Source: Campylobacter ornithocola
GTDB lineage: Bacteria > Campylobacterota > Campylobacteria > Campylobacterales > Campylobacteraceae
Reading direction: 5' to 3'
Assembly: GCF_013201605.1 (NCBI RefSeq)
Contig: NZ_CP053848.1
Coordinates: 620,001-684,000 of the forward strand
DNA: 64,000 nt
Shown in pieces: positions 24,060 through 36,187 of this stretch. How positions within the stretch are numbered: the stretch's first letter is position 1; each line of letters begins with the position of its first letter. Both the position numbers and the translations under genes were made by a program. The notes under the pieces were generated by a model. The model worked only from the letters and a program-made list of their open reading frames with translations. It was not told where the DNA came from and searched no databases.

Positions 24060-25071
24060 AATCACTGCTTGTAATATCAAGCCCAAAGCCTTTTAAGCCT
24101 ATAAATTCTTTATCAGTATTTTGACTTAGAAGTTTGATTTTTGAAATTTTTAAATACCTTAGAATTTGTGCTCCTATGCCGTAATTTTTAAATTGTGTGT
24201 TTTCTTGTTTTTCATTTTTCATGAAAACGATTACACCCCCTTTTTGACTTAAAAATTCAATCTGTTTTAATAATTCATTGAATTTATTAGAAGTTAGAAG
24301 TTCAAAGTCGCTTCCGCTAAGATAAAATTTAACATTCTCACATTCTTTCAAAGAGCCAAAACTAAAGACTATATGTTCATTTTCGTTATGATCTTTAAAA
24401 GTCATTTTTTTAGCTTTAAAACCTGCCAAAACACTCTCTTCTTCTTTAGTTAAAGAAATCAAACTTTCATTTTTTAAACGATACTCGATTAAATCTGAAA
24501 TAGTAATCATATTAATATCATGTTTTTTGCAAAATTCAAGCAAATCACTTCTCCTAGCCATATCTCCATTATCTTTAACAATTTCACATATTACACATGC
24601 TTCTTTTAATCCTGCTAAACGGCATAAATCTACCGTTCCTTCAGTGTGACCTGTTCTTTCTAAAACCCCGCCTTTTTTTGCTATTAAAGGATTAATATGA
24701 CCAGGGCGCACAAAATCACTTATCTTTGCGTTATCATCAGCAAAAATTTGAATCGTCATATTTCTTTCATAAGCACTTACCCCTGTTGTCGCATTTTTTG
24801 CATCAACAGTGATAGTAAAAGCTGTTTCGTGATTTGATGTGTTTTTAGATACCATTAAAGGTAATTCAAATTTTTTAGCTAAAGCTTCACTTAATGCTAC
24901 GCATACCACGCCTCTTGCGTGAGTAATAGTAAAATTTACTTTTTCTTGTGAGCTAAATTGTGCAGGGAAAATCAAATCTCCTTCGTTTTCTCTATCTTCT
25001 GCATCTACCATTACCAACATCTTGCCATCTTGAAGATCTTTTATAGCTTGTTCTACACCAATATACCCCAT
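24049..25071 (-). CDS. ribB: 3,4-dihydroxy-2-butanone-4-phosphate synthase with degenerate GTP cyclohydrolase II-like domain
   Basis: 340 aa. Residues 1-200 form a complete DHBP synthase with DAEDRENEGD, the metal-binding region RPGHINPL and RTGHTEGTVDL; it makes the four-carbon unit of riboflavin. The C-terminal part (200-340) aligns in length with GTP cyclohydrolase II but has none of the zinc-binding cysteines, so that activity is almost certainly lost. A separate RibA would be needed. This layout is known for epsilonproteobacteria. Confidence 0.88.
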   Translation of the reverse strand: MGYIGVEQAIKDLQDGKMLVMVDAEDRENEGDLIFPAQFSSQEKVNFTITHARGVVCVALSEALAKKFELPLMVSKNTSNHETAFTITVDAKNATTGVSAYERNMTIQIFADDNAKISDFVRPGHINPLIAKKGGVLERTGHTEGTVDLCRLAGLKEACVICEIVKDNGDMARRSDLLEFCKKHDINMITISDLIEYRLKNESLISLTKEEESVLAGFKAKKMTFKDHNENEHIVFSFGSLKECENVKFYLSGSDFELLTSNKFNELLKQIEFLSQKGGVIVFMKNEKQENTQFKNYGIGAQILRYLKISKIKLLSQNTDKEFIGLKGFGLDITSSDFKA

Positions 25072-25118
25072 GATTATTTTCCTTTTTTTGTTTTTTTAAG
25101 AATTATATAGTATTTTTC

Positions 25119-25147
25119 TTGACATTATGTTAAAAATAATATATAAT
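25119..25147 (+). promoter_or_regulatory. Consensus promoter of the tRNA-Gln/tRNA-fMet unit
   Basis: TTGACA (25119-25124), a 17-bp spacer and TATAAT (25142-25147), ending 31 bp before the tRNA-Gln 5' end. Confidence 0.8.
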
Positions 25148-25178
25148 GCCACTTTCAATTTTAAATTGTCTTCTTTAT

Positions 25179-25253
25179 TGGGGTATCGCCAAGCGGTAAG
25201 GCAACAGGTTTTGGTCCTGTCATTCAGGGGTTCGAATCCCTTTACCCCATCCA
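25179..25253 (+). tRNA. tRNA-Gln (TTG)
   Basis: 75 nt with encoded CCA. Acceptor TGGGGTA pairs with TACCCCA, the anticodon loop is TTTTGGT with TTG, and the T-arm is GGGGTTCGAATCCC. The probable promoter is at 25119. The initiator tRNA follows 13 bp downstream. Confidence 0.92.
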
Positions 25254-25266
25254 ATTCATATGATGC

Positions 25267-25342
25267 CGCGAAGTAGAGCAGTGGTTAGCTCGTCGGGCTC
25301 ATAACCCGAAGGTCGGGAGTTCAAATCTCCCCTTCGCAACCA
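25267..25342 (+). tRNA. Initiator tRNA-fMet (CAT)
   Basis: 76 nt with encoded CCA. Two initiator marks are present: the C1-A72 mismatch at the end of the acceptor (CGCGAAG with CTTCGCA) and three consecutive G-C pairs in the anticodon stem (TCGGG CTCATAA CCCGA). Confidence 0.92.
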
Positions 25343-25691
25343 GTTTATTTTATAATATTTTAAAATGTTCGAAATTTCATTTCATAGAATATAAAGCTTA
25401 TAAGTTTTGTTTGCGTAGTTTTTGCTAAGCTTTTGTAATTTTATTGTTTTTTCCGCTTAGAATATATTTTTATAAACATTGTAAAAATATTTCATATGAA
25501 AATGCTTATAGCTTTTTAAATAATTTTGATTCTTTAAGCAAGGTAGGGCTAATTAATATATTATAAAGTTTAACTTTATATAACCTTTCAGCTTTAATAT
25601 AAAAATATACAATCAAAAAATGAATATGGTTTAAAGGGTTATGGTAAAAATGGTATCTTTTTGTCCAATATGACCATAAGGTTAAGGATAA
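25343..25691. other. Intergenic stretch between convergent tRNA genes
   Basis: 349 bp, very AT-rich. I see no ORF, no clear RNA gene and no repeat apart from a short palindrome AAAGTTTAACTTT. It presumably contains the ends of the transcripts from both sides. Confidence 0.6.
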
Positions 25692-25768
25692 TGGTGGATT
25701 TAGCAGGACTCGAACCTGCGACCAACCGGTTATGAGCCGGTTGCTCTAACCAACTGAGCTATAAATCC
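25692..25768 (-). tRNA. tRNA with CAT anticodon, probably tRNA-Ile2 (lysidine-modified)
   Basis: 77 nt with encoded CCA. Acceptor GGATTTA pairs with TAAATCC, and the anticodon loop is CTCATAA. The variable and T region GGTTGGTCGCAGGTTCGAGT resembles Ile2 tRNAs of E. coli and B. subtilis more than elongator Met tRNAs. The assignment between Ile2 and Met is therefore likely but not certain. Confidence 0.8.
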
Positions 25769-25820
25769 GCCAGAAGTTAAAATAAAAATATTATTATATC
25801 TTTATTTCCTTAATTTAAAT

Positions 25821-26930
25821 TTAGAATTTTATTTTTACTGCTTTTTCTATTGCTAAATATCTAAAAGTTATTAAATTTTGTAAAATTCCAAAGAAGATCA
25901 TAAAAGTAGCAAAAGAACTTCCTCCATGACTAAAAAATGGCATAGGTATACCAACAACAGGAGCAAAGCCTATAGTCATTGAAATATTTACTGCTACATA
26001 TATAAAAATAAATAAAGCAATGCAGTTTGTTACTACCCTTGTAAAATAATCATCTTTGAGTTTATAATTTAAACTCAATAAGTGAAAAATGAGTAAGGTA
26101 TAAAGTAGTATAATTATAACCGCACCAATAAAACCAAATCTTTCAGACAAATATGCAAAGATAAAATCACTCGTAGAAATAGGCAAAAATTTAAAATGTG
26201 TTTGTGTGGCTTCATCTGCTTTTTTTCCACTCAAACCACCGCTTCCTATAGCAATGATAGATTGTTTTACATGGTAGCTTGGCTCTTCAGCTAAGAAATC
26301 ATGAATTCTTTGCTTTTGATAAGGCTTTAAAAAATCACTATAAATAATAGGCGAAGCTATAGCTATGGCTAGAAAAATACCAAGCCAAATTTTATAATTT
26401 ACCCCTATGATAAAAAGTGTTCCAAAGCCTACTATTAAAAGCACTAAAGCAGTTCCTAGATCAGGTTCTCCTGCTATGAGTAAAAATGGAAGCAAGATAT
26501 AAAAACTAAGTTTTAAAAATTGCTTCAAACCATAGCCATTAGGTGATGGAGGATTTTGATAAATCAAATAAGCCAACATTAAAATGAAAGAGGGTTTAAA
26601 AATTTCAGAAGGTTGTATAGTAAAATGTGTAAAAGGTATTTCAAGCCATCTTCTAGCACCAAGTTTTTCAACGCCAAAAATATCCACACTTAAAAGCAAA
26701 GCTATATTGATCCAATATAGTACTGGTATAAGCCACATTAATCTTCTTAAAGGTAAAAAGAAAAAAAAAGTAAATCCAACAAATCCAACCAAAGTGTAAA
26801 TAAACTGCTTTTCAGCTAAGCGTGTATTTGCTTCATAAATTAAAAGAAAAGATATAGCTATGATAGGTAACACTAGAAGAGGTTGAACAAAATCAAAATG
26901 TGTTAAAATTCTTCTATCAAGTTTTATCAA
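25821..26930 (-). CDS. rodA: Rod-shape peptidoglycan polymerase RodA
   Basis: 369 aa from a TTG start at 26930, chosen because AAGGAT lies five bases upstream, RodA proteins have this length, and the longer frame would run into the divergent gene. It is a SEDS-family glycosyltransferase with about ten membrane segments. Motifs: RRWLEIPFTHFTIQPSE, EPDLGTALVLL and the late MSIGFAPVVGIPMPFFSHGG-type loop. It polymerises glycan strands with PBP2 during elongation. Confidence 0.88.
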   Translation of the reverse strand: MIKLDRRILTHFDFVQPLLVLPIIAISFLLIYEANTRLAEKQFIYTLVGFVGFTFFFFLPLRRLMWLIPVLYWINIALLLSVDIFGVEKLGARRWLEIPFTHFTIQPSEIFKPSFILMLAYLIYQNPPSPNGYGLKQFLKLSFYILLPFLLIAGEPDLGTALVLLIVGFGTLFIIGVNYKIWLGIFLAIAIASPIIYSDFLKPYQKQRIHDFLAEEPSYHVKQSIIAIGSGGLSGKKADEATQTHFKFLPISTSDFIFAYLSERFGFIGAVIIILLYTLLIFHLLSLNYKLKDDYFTRVVTNCIALFIFIYVAVNISMTIGFAPVVGIPMPFFSHGGSSFATFMIFFGILQNLITFRYLAIEKAVKIKF

Positions 26931-27003
26931 AGCTATCCTTTTTTTACAAAATATTGTGTAATTATATGCTAAAATTGCAAATTTTATCACAAGGAAATAT
27001 AAT

Positions 27004-27966
27004 ATGCTGAAAATTTCATCACTTTGTGAAGAAAGAATGGATATTTTTTTATCAGATATACTTAAACAAAGTCGTTCGCAAGTTGCTAAACTAATCAAAG
27101 AAAATTGCATATATATTAATGAAAAAGTAGAAAATAAAAGTTCTAAAAAAATAAAACAAAAAGATGAAATAAGTATTTTTTTACCTCAAATAAAAGAAGC
27201 CAAAGAAAACTACATACCTGAGTTTGATATAGAAATTTTATATGAAGATGATGATGTTTTAGTCTTAAACAAAGCTCCTAATGTTGTTGTGCATGGTGCA
27301 AGTAGTGTTAAAGAAGCGACTTTGGTAGATTGGCTTTTGCATAAGGGCTATGCTTTATCAAATTTAAACGGAGAACATAGAGCAGGGCTTGTGCATAGAC
27401 TTGATAAAGGCACAAGTGGAGCTATTATTATAGCTAAAAACAATCAAGCTCATCAATTTTTAGCAAATCAGCTTTTGGATAAAAGTATGGGAAGATTTTA
27501 TCTTGCTTTGAGTGAATTGCCTTTGAAAAATGATAAAATGAGCAATGAAAAGGCTATTATGCGTTGTCCTAGTAATAGGCTTAAAAAAATTACTACAAAC
27601 ACCAAAAATCCTTTAGCAAAACCTGCAAAAACAGATTTTATAAATTTATTAAGCACTAAAAACTGCTCTTTAATAGCTGCTAAATTATATACAGGTAGAA
27701 CACATCAAATCAGGGTGCATTTAGCAGATTTTAATCGTTATATTTTAGGAGATGAATTATACGGATATAAAGGAAAAATAAAGTATAATAGAGTAATGCT
27801 TCATGCGTATTTGATTTATTTTATTCATCCTAGGACTAAAGAATTAATGTTTATAAAAGCTCCTATGTTTGATGATTTTTATCAAATTTTAAAAGAAAAT
27901 TTTACACAAGGAGAGATAGATGAAAAAACTTCACTGGATTATCTTAAGTTCTGCTTTGGCTTTTAG
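27004..27966 (+). CDS. RluD/RluC-family rRNA pseudouridine synthase
   Basis: 320 aa. Residues 1-65 are an S4 RNA-binding domain (FLSDILKQSRSQVAKLIKEN). The catalytic domain follows with the Asp motif HRLDKGTSGAIIIAK, then TDFINLL and TGRTHQIRVHLA. It isomerises uridines in rRNA. It overlaps flpA by 47 bp. Confidence 0.9.
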   Translation: MLKISSLCEERMDIFLSDILKQSRSQVAKLIKENCIYINEKVENKSSKKIKQKDEISIFLPQIKEAKENYIPEFDIEILYEDDDVLVLNKAPNVVVHGASSVKEATLVDWLLHKGYALSNLNGEHRAGLVHRLDKGTSGAIIIAKNNQAHQFLANQLLDKSMGRFYLALSELPLKNDKMSNEKAIMRCPSNRLKKITTNTKNPLAKPAKTDFINLLSTKNCSLIAAKLYTGRTHQIRVHLADFNRYILGDELYGYKGKIKYNRVMLHAYLIYFIHPRTKELMFIKAPMFDDFYQILKENFTQGEIDEKTSLDYLKFCFGF

Positions 27967-29134
27967 TGCTTGTAGTACAACTATGAGTTCACCACAAATT
28001 GCTCAAGTAAATGATACTTTACCAAAAATTTCAAGTATTAAAAGTATAAGTGATATTACAAGTATAGCTTTTGAATGGGAGCCTTTGTATGATCAAAATA
28101 TAGCAGGTTATTATATTTATAGGGCAAATGCAGTAGGTGCACCTATGGAGCTTATAGCAAAAATCAAAAATAAATTTCAAACACACTATACTGATACGAA
28201 TTTAGAGCCAAATACAAGATATTATTATTCTATGAAAACCTTTAACGAGCTTGGGCAAGTTTCTCAAGATGGTGTGAGTATAGAAGCTTTTACAAATAGA
28301 GTGATCGATCCAGTGCCTTTTGTGCAAGCTATTGTGGGATTGCCAAATCGTGTAAAAATAGTTTGGAGACCACATCCTGATGTAAGAGTAAATTCTTATA
28401 TTATCGAGCGTGCAAATATGAAAGATATGAAATTTAAAGAACTAGCTAGGGTTAAAAATCGCTTAAGTGCTGAATATATAGATGATTCACTAAAACCTGA
28501 CGAAAGTTTTCAATATAGAATTATAGCTTTAACTTATGATGGTATTAAAAGTACCCCAAGTAAAATAGTAGAATCAACCACCAAAGCCCTTCCTCCTATA
28601 GTAAGCAATTTGCAAGCAAGTAAAGACGCACCAAGAAAAATTATTTTAACTTGGGATAAAATTGATTATGCAGATTTTGCTTATTATAAAATTTATTCTA
28701 GCTCAACTACCTTTTTACCTTTTAGTGTGGTAGCTAAAACTTCTGAAAATACTTATGAAGATGTGGTTAAAGGTATAGCTGAAAAAAGATATTATAAAGT
28801 TAGCATGGTGGATAAAGATGGTTTAGAAAGTCCTATAGCAAATGAACCTGTGGAGGGTATTACCCTAGGGGCACCATTAGCACCAAGTATTGTTTTATGT
28901 GCTGTTGAAGATGATGGCATTAGAGTTGAATGGGTTGATAATGATGATAGAGCCAAAGAATATATAGTTAAAAGAAGTGGTGGTGGAAGCAATGCTGTGT
29001 TTAAAGAGATTAAATCTAAACAATTAAAAGATATTACCGCTGTTCCTGGAAAAGTATATAGTTATGAAGTTATAGCTATTGATGCTAATGGTATAGAATC
29101 AAAAGCTTCTGATAAATTCACAGCGGTGAAATAA
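27920..29134 (+). CDS. flpA: Fibronectin-binding lipoprotein FlpA
   Basis: 404 aa, close to the ~410 aa of C. jejuni FlpA. The signal peptide has a lipobox AFSAC, so the protein is lipid-anchored in the outer membrane. Three fibronectin type III domains follow (about 45-130, 135-225 and 230-320), plus a fourth related repeat; each shows the FnIII pattern of W, then Y(Y/F)IYR or SYIIER, then YRI. FlpA binds host fibronectin in C. jejuni. The gene position matches that genome. Confidence 0.88.
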   Translation: MKKLHWIILSSALAFSACSTTMSSPQIAQVNDTLPKISSIKSISDITSIAFEWEPLYDQNIAGYYIYRANAVGAPMELIAKIKNKFQTHYTDTNLEPNTRYYYSMKTFNELGQVSQDGVSIEAFTNRVIDPVPFVQAIVGLPNRVKIVWRPHPDVRVNSYIIERANMKDMKFKELARVKNRLSAEYIDDSLKPDESFQYRIIALTYDGIKSTPSKIVESTTKALPPIVSNLQASKDAPRKIILTWDKIDYADFAYYKIYSSSTTFLPFSVVAKTSENTYEDVVKGIAEKRYYKVSMVDKDGLESPIANEPVEGITLGAPLAPSIVLCAVEDDGIRVEWVDNDDRAKEYIVKRSGGGSNAVFKEIKSKQLKDITAVPGKVYSYEVIAIDANGIESKASDKFTAVK

Positions 29135-30327
29135 TGCCAAATTTTAAGTGTAAAATCTTAAAAGAAATTCAACTTCCTTTAAAAAAAGATGGGGTTGAAT
29201 TTTTATGGCTTGCTAAAGGTGAAAATGTTGATTTGCTTTTTACGCGTATAAAGCAAGAAAACTTTTTTTTGCAAATAAAAAAAGATGTAAAAAAACAAGA
29301 ATGGCTTATAAAGGGTGAAAAGCATACTAAGCCTTCGCAAATAGGGTATTTGCAAAAAGCCTTACTTGTGTTTAAAGAAAATTTCACTCAAGATGTAGTT
29401 TGTGAAGCTGTGGCGTTAAAACATACAAGGTTAATCCAAAAAACACCTTTAATTGCTAATGATTTAAAAGAGTTGTTGGAGCAAATAAAAAGCAAAAAGC
29501 AAATTTATATCGAAATAGGCTTTGGAAGTGGTAGGCATTTGCTTTATCAAGCAAGATTAAATCCTGATGTTTTGATTATAGGTATAGAAATTTACACCCC
29601 TGCATTAGAGCAAGTAGCTAAACTTGCCTTAAGTGAAAACTTAAATAATGTTTTATTAATAGAAACTGATGCAAGGTTATTGCTAAGTGTGCTTGAATCT
29701 AATTTGGTTGAAAAAATTTTTCTACATTTTCCTGTTCCTTGGGATAAAAAACCTCACCGCAGAGTAGTAGGATTAAATTTTGCAAATGAATGTGCTAGAG
29801 TTTTGAAAGAAAAAGGACAATTTGAACTTAGAACAGATAGTTTTTTGTATTTTGATTTTACCTTAGAAACTTTTTTAACTTTTTCACATTTAAAAGCTTT
29901 AATCAAAAAAAATGAAAATTTAGAAATTTCAAGCAAATATGAAGATCGCTGGAAAAGGCAAAATAAAGATATATATGATTTAATCATCAGTGGTTTTAGT
30001 AAGAGTGAAAGTTTAAGTAAGGATCAAAAATTTGCTATTGAAGATTTAAGATTAAGCACAGAAGAATTAGCTTATATAAAAAAGAATTTTAAAAATGAAG
30101 TTTTCAAAGGTGAGGATTTTTTCTTACATTTTGAAAAAATGTATATTAAAGATGAAGAGCTTGTTATTAAAATAGCTTTTGGTGCTTTTTATAAACCTGA
30201 ACATGTTTATATAAGATTAAGCATGCAAAAGACAGAATTTATCTTTGAACAACCTTTTAAAACTAAAGAAAATTTAAAAGCTATAGGAAAATTAAGAGAA
30301 ATATTGTATTCTTATATTAAACAATAA
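29134..30327 (+). CDS. trmB: tRNA (guanine(46)-N7)-methyltransferase
   Basis: 397 aa. The TrmB domain contains YIEIGFGSGRHLLYQA (SAM site, residues ~126-141) and the family motif FPVPWDKKPHRR. There is an N-terminal extension of about 120 residues and a C-terminal extension of about 110, as is usual in epsilonproteobacteria. It makes m7G46 in tRNA. The start overlaps the flpA stop by 1 bp. Confidence 0.92.
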   Translation: MPNFKCKILKEIQLPLKKDGVEFLWLAKGENVDLLFTRIKQENFFLQIKKDVKKQEWLIKGEKHTKPSQIGYLQKALLVFKENFTQDVVCEAVALKHTRLIQKTPLIANDLKELLEQIKSKKQIYIEIGFGSGRHLLYQARLNPDVLIIGIEIYTPALEQVAKLALSENLNNVLLIETDARLLLSVLESNLVEKIFLHFPVPWDKKPHRRVVGLNFANECARVLKEKGQFELRTDSFLYFDFTLETFLTFSHLKALIKKNENLEISSKYEDRWKRQNKDIYDLIISGFSKSESLSKDQKFAIEDLRLSTEELAYIKKNFKNEVFKGEDFFLHFEKMYIKDEELVIKIAFGAFYKPEHVYIRLSMQKTEFIFEQPFKTKENLKAIGKLREILYSYIKQ

Positions 30328-30371
30328 ATGGTTAAATATTTATATAATAAAATAATGAGGAAAAAGCAGTG

Positions 30372-31028
30372 ATGATAGAGGCTAAAAAGCTTTGTCTAGG
30401 TTATGATGAGCTTGTTATAGAAAATGCTAATTTTTCACTAAAAGATAATGATTTTGTTTTTATTACAGGAAAAAGTGGTAGTGGAAAGTCGACTTTGTTG
30501 AAATCTTTCTATGGAGACTTAGAGCCAATTAGTGGAAATTTGAGAGTTTGTAATAATGATTTAGTAAATATTTCTAATGTTGATCTTTTACAACTTAGGC
30601 AAAAAATAGGCATTATTTTTCAAGATTATCGACTAGTTCAAGAATTTAGTGTAGAAAAAAATGTAATGTTGCCTTTAATGATTAAAGGTTATAGCAAGAA
30701 TGTATGTAAGGAACAGGCTACAAAGCTTTTAAAACATGTAAATTTAACTTTTAAAGCTGATAAAAAACCAGCTCAACTTTCAGGTGGAGAACAACAGCGC
30801 GTAGCTATGGCAAGAGCTTTGGCACATAATCCAAAACTGCTCTTATGTGATGAACCAACGGGTAATTTAGATGAGTATTCTTCGGATATCATATGGACTT
30901 TATTAAAATCAGCTAGAGAAATACTTGGAACTTGCGTGGTAGTTGTAACACATAGAATTCCTACCAATTTAAGACTTGATTATCGTCGTTTCAATATAGA
31001 AAATGGGAGAATGAATGAAATCGCTTAA
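30372..31028 (+). CDS. ftsE: Cell-division ABC ATPase FtsE
   Basis: 218 aa from the ATG; a GTG one codon upstream is an alternative with slightly better spacing. Walker A is TGKSGSGKST, the signature LSGGEQQRVAMARAL and Walker B LLLCDEPTGNLD. With FtsX it forms a membrane complex that converts ATP hydrolysis into activation of peptidoglycan hydrolases at the septum. It overlaps ftsX by 14 bp. Confidence 0.88.
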   Translation: MIEAKKLCLGYDELVIENANFSLKDNDFVFITGKSGSGKSTLLKSFYGDLEPISGNLRVCNNDLVNISNVDLLQLRQKIGIIFQDYRLVQEFSVEKNVMLPLMIKGYSKNVCKEQATKLLKHVNLTFKADKKPAQLSGGEQQRVAMARALAHNPKLLLCDEPTGNLDEYSSDIIWTLLKSAREILGTCVVVVTHRIPTNLRLDYRRFNIENGRMNEIA

Positions 31029-31817
31029 AAACCATCTTTCTTTGATATTTGCTTTAATGGTAATGATGTTTGCATTTGAATTTTTAATCATTACAAATAA
31101 AACCATAGAACACTATGAAAAACTTTTGAATAAAGATTATAATATTATTTTGGTAGGAAAAACCCATTTAGATAAAAAAAGTATAGAAGATCAAGTGAGT
31201 TATTTTCAATCTTTAGAAATTTTAAATCCAAATGAAATGATAGATAGACTTAAAAATGATATATCAGCCAAAAATATAGAAGTCTTAAAAGCCACATTGC
31301 CAAAATTTTATACTTTAAAACTAAATAAACTTTTATCAGAAGATGAGCTAAGCACTTTAAAAGACAAGCTTTTAACAAATCCTAATATTACTAAAGTGGA
31401 AACTTTTGCTAAAACGCATACAAAAATTTATAAACTTTTGGTCTTAGTGAAATTTTTATTATGGTTTTTCCTATTTATTATAATATTGCTTAGTTTTGTG
31501 TTGTTACTTAAACAAATGAAAATTTGGCTTTTTGAGCATACTCAACGAGTGGAAATTATGTGCTTGCTTGGAGCACCATTTTGGTTTAGATCGTTTATGC
31601 TTTACAAGATTGTTTTTGTTGATTGTTTTATAGCGTTTTTATTGCTTGTATTATTTTTCACTCAAGGTTATGATCTAGAAGCTATTAAGTTGGCTTTACA
31701 AAGTGTAGATATTAGCCTACCTAAAATAAGTATATTTACGCATTTATTCTTGATTTTTTTAGCAATGCTTTGTGTTTGTTTTGCTTGTGTTAATTTTGTA
31801 ATGTTTAAGGTTAGAAA

Positions 31818-31821
<4 letters not shown>
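31015..31821 (+). CDS. ftsX: Cell-division membrane protein FtsX
   Basis: 268 aa with four membrane segments (residues ~9-27, ~140-165, ~195-220 and ~240-262) and a periplasmic loop between the first two. This is the FtsX topology; the loop recruits an EnvC-type activator, which is encoded by the very next gene with a 4-bp overlap. Confidence 0.85.
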
Positions 31822-33768
<1,947 letters not shown>

Positions 33769-33782
33769 AATTAAGGATGAAA

Positions 33783-34001
33783 ATGAGAGTAGAACAAATA
33801 ACTGCAAAAGCATTAAAAAAGCTAAAAGATGATAGGTATAAACTAGCACTTGTGGTAGCTAAAAGAGCTGAGGAATTAGCAAATGGTGCAGATCCTTTGG
33901 TGAATTTAGACAAAAATAAATATAAATATACTGATATTGCTTTATATGAAATAGCAGAAGATAAAATCGTTTTAGAGGGATTTATTGAAGCTAGTAAATG
34001 A
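33783..34001 (+). CDS. rpoZ: RNA polymerase omega subunit
   Basis: 72 aa from the ATG at 33783, with AAGG spaced correctly; the ATG at 33777 touches the ribosome site. It has the omega pattern [31 protein letters not shown]. Omega helps assemble the polymerase and is a ppGpp contact, fitting its position just before spoT, with a 17-bp overlap. Confidence 0.92.
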   Translation: MRVEQITAKALKKLKDDRYKLALVVAKRAEELANGADPLVNLDKNKYKYTDIALYEIAEDKIVLEGFIEASK

Positions 34002-36174
34002 TGAGTTGTTATTAGATAAGCTTGTTGATGATGTAAAAAATTGCAAGGATTTACAAAGAGCAAAAGAAATTCTTTTTATGGTTTTTCCGCAATCTACTGT
34101 TTTAGAAAAAGCAGTGGAATTTTGTATTCAAAAACATAAAGGACAATTTAGAAAAAGCGGAGAACCATACGCTGTTCATCCTATATTGGTAGCTTCTTTT
34201 GTAGCTTTTTTAAGTCCTGTACAATCTATGATTATAGCTGCATTATTGCATGATGTATTAGAAGATACAGATTGTAGCGAAGAAGAATTAAATGTCAATT
34301 TTGGTGAGGAAGTAACAAAATTAGTTCAAGGTTTAACGAAAATAGTTAGTATTAGAGAAGATCATCTTACACGTTCTAATTCTAATGAAAAACTTGCAAA
34401 ATCTGCTTTGACTTTTAGAAATATGCTTCTAGCTGGTGTTGAAGATGTAAGTGTGCTTGTGATAAAACTTTGTGATAGATTGCACAATATGCTTACTTTA
34501 AATTTTCTAAGAGAAGATAAACAAAAAAGAATTAGCGAAGAAACCTTAGTAGTGTATGCACCTATAGCACATAGACTTGGTATTTCAAGTATAAAAAATC
34601 TACTTGAAGATTTAAGTTTTAAATTTTTACTACCTGATGAATACACACAAATTGATAATTACATTAATGCAAAAGATCAACAAATTCAGCTTGGTTTTAA
34701 TGAATTTATTTCTAAAATAGAAATGCTGTTTTTGGAAAATGGCTTTAGACAAGGTAGTTTTGTTATACATAAAAGAATCAAACATAATTATTCTATTTAC
34801 TTAAAAATGCAAAGAAAAGGTGTTGGACTTGATGAGGTTTTAGATCTTTTAGGTGTAAGAATTTTAGTTGAAAAAGTTTATGATTGCTATTTGGCTTTAG
34901 GGATTTTACATACACATTTTAATCCTTTAATTTCAAGATTTAAAGACTATATAGCTTTACCAAAGCAAAATGGTTACCAAACTTTACATACAACATTATT
35001 TGATGCTAAAAATATTATAGAAGCACAAATTCGTACCTTTGATATGCATAAAACTGCTGAATTTGGTGTAGCGGCACATTGGAAATACAAAGAAGGGAAT
35101 ATAACGACACCAAATTTAGATTGGCTTGCTGATATTTCTATGCATGGCAAAGAAGAAGGAAATAACGTACAAGATTGTGATGCTATTGAGCTTTATGAAT
35201 ACGCAAAAGATAGTTTATATATTGAAGATATAGCAGTGTATTCTCCAAAAGGGGAAATTTTCACCTTACCGCGTGGAGCTACTGCTTTAGATTTTGCTTA
35301 TGAAGTGCATACTAAAGTAGGACTTCATGCAAAAACAGCTTTTGTAAATCGCGTGAGAGTACCACTTTTAACTGTGCTTAAAAATGGCGATATAGTTAGT
35401 ATTGAAACTTCTGAAGAAGAGTTTTTTAGATGTTCTTGGATAGATAGTGTTAAAACTGGTAAAGCTAGAGCTAGTATAAGAGATTTTTGTAAGCAAAAAA
35501 AGAAAGAATTAAATAATAAAATTGCTATAAATCTTTTATCTACTGTGTTTAATAAGGACTCTAAGCTTATAGAAGAATGGCTTGAAAAAGAAAAATTTAC
35601 CAAAAAACTTAGACAAATTGCTATAGATTTTAACTATTTCAAAGAAGTTGTTATTTGTCTTAGAAAATATGTGGGGCAAAATCAAGCGTCTAGATTTGAA
35701 CAAAATGAGCAAAAATTTGAAAGTATAGTGATTGGATCAAATTATAAAATCACTACGATAAATTTTGACTATTGTTGTAGACCTAAAAGAGGAGATGAGA
35801 TCATTGCTTTTAGGCATTCAACTAGTGCTACCATACACCATAAGCTTTGTGAACAGGCAATGAAAATGATAGAAAATAACAAAGAAATGATTTTTGTTTC
35901 TTGGAGTGATAGTTCGATAAAAAGTTACAAAATTATTGTTTCTATAGAAAATAAAAAAGGTTCTTTAGCAGATTTTCTAACTACTTTAGCTAAAATGCAG
36001 ATTAATGTTTTAAGTATTAATTCAGCTGATTCAGAACCTGTGGTAGCAAATTATTTTGAAGTGCAAGTTGAATTGCCTAACAACGTTGATGTTGAAAATG
36101 TAAAAGACAGACTAAAAGCTAGATATAAAATTTTAGATTTTACATCATTAAATGATGCATATAATAATCACTAA
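33985..36174 (+). CDS. spoT: Bifunctional (p)ppGpp synthetase/hydrolase
   Basis: 729 aa from a TTG start with GAGGG six bases upstream. Domains: HD hydrolase ([11 protein letters not shown] and [10 protein letters not shown]), synthetase ([40 protein letters not shown]), TGS ([23 protein letters not shown]), and a C-terminal ACT domain. This is the single long RSH enzyme controlling the stringent response in Campylobacter. The TTG start and overlap with rpoZ suggest coupled, reduced translation. Confidence 0.93.
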   Translation: MKLVNDELLLDKLVDDVKNCKDLQRAKEILFMVFPQSTVLEKAVEFCIQKHKGQFRKSGEPYAVHPILVASFVAFLSPVQSMIIAALLHDVLEDTDCSEEELNVNFGEEVTKLVQGLTKIVSIREDHLTRSNSNEKLAKSALTFRNMLLAGVEDVSVLVIKLCDRLHNMLTLNFLREDKQKRISEETLVVYAPIAHRLGISSIKNLLEDLSFKFLLPDEYTQIDNYINAKDQQIQLGFNEFISKIEMLFLENGFRQGSFVIHKRIKHNYSIYLKMQRKGVGLDEVLDLLGVRILVEKVYDCYLALGILHTHFNPLISRFKDYIALPKQNGYQTLHTTLFDAKNIIEAQIRTFDMHKTAEFGVAAHWKYKEGNITTPNLDWLADISMHGKEEGNNVQDCDAIELYEYAKDSLYIEDIAVYSPKGEIFTLPRGATALDFAYEVHTKVGLHAKTAFVNRVRVPLLTVLKNGDIVSIETSEEEFFRCSWIDSVKTGKARASIRDFCKQKKKELNNKIAINLLSTVFNKDSKLIEEWLEKEKFTKKLRQIAIDFNYFKEVVICLRKYVGQNQASRFEQNEQKFESIVIGSNYKITTINFDYCCRPKRGDEIIAFRHSTSATIHHKLCEQAMKMIENNKEMIFVSWSDSSIKSYKIIVSIENKKGSLADFLTTLAKMQINVLSINSADSEPVVANYFEVQVELPNNVDVENVKDRLKARYKILDFTSLNDAYNNH

Positions 36175-36187
36175 AGAAGGTTTTATA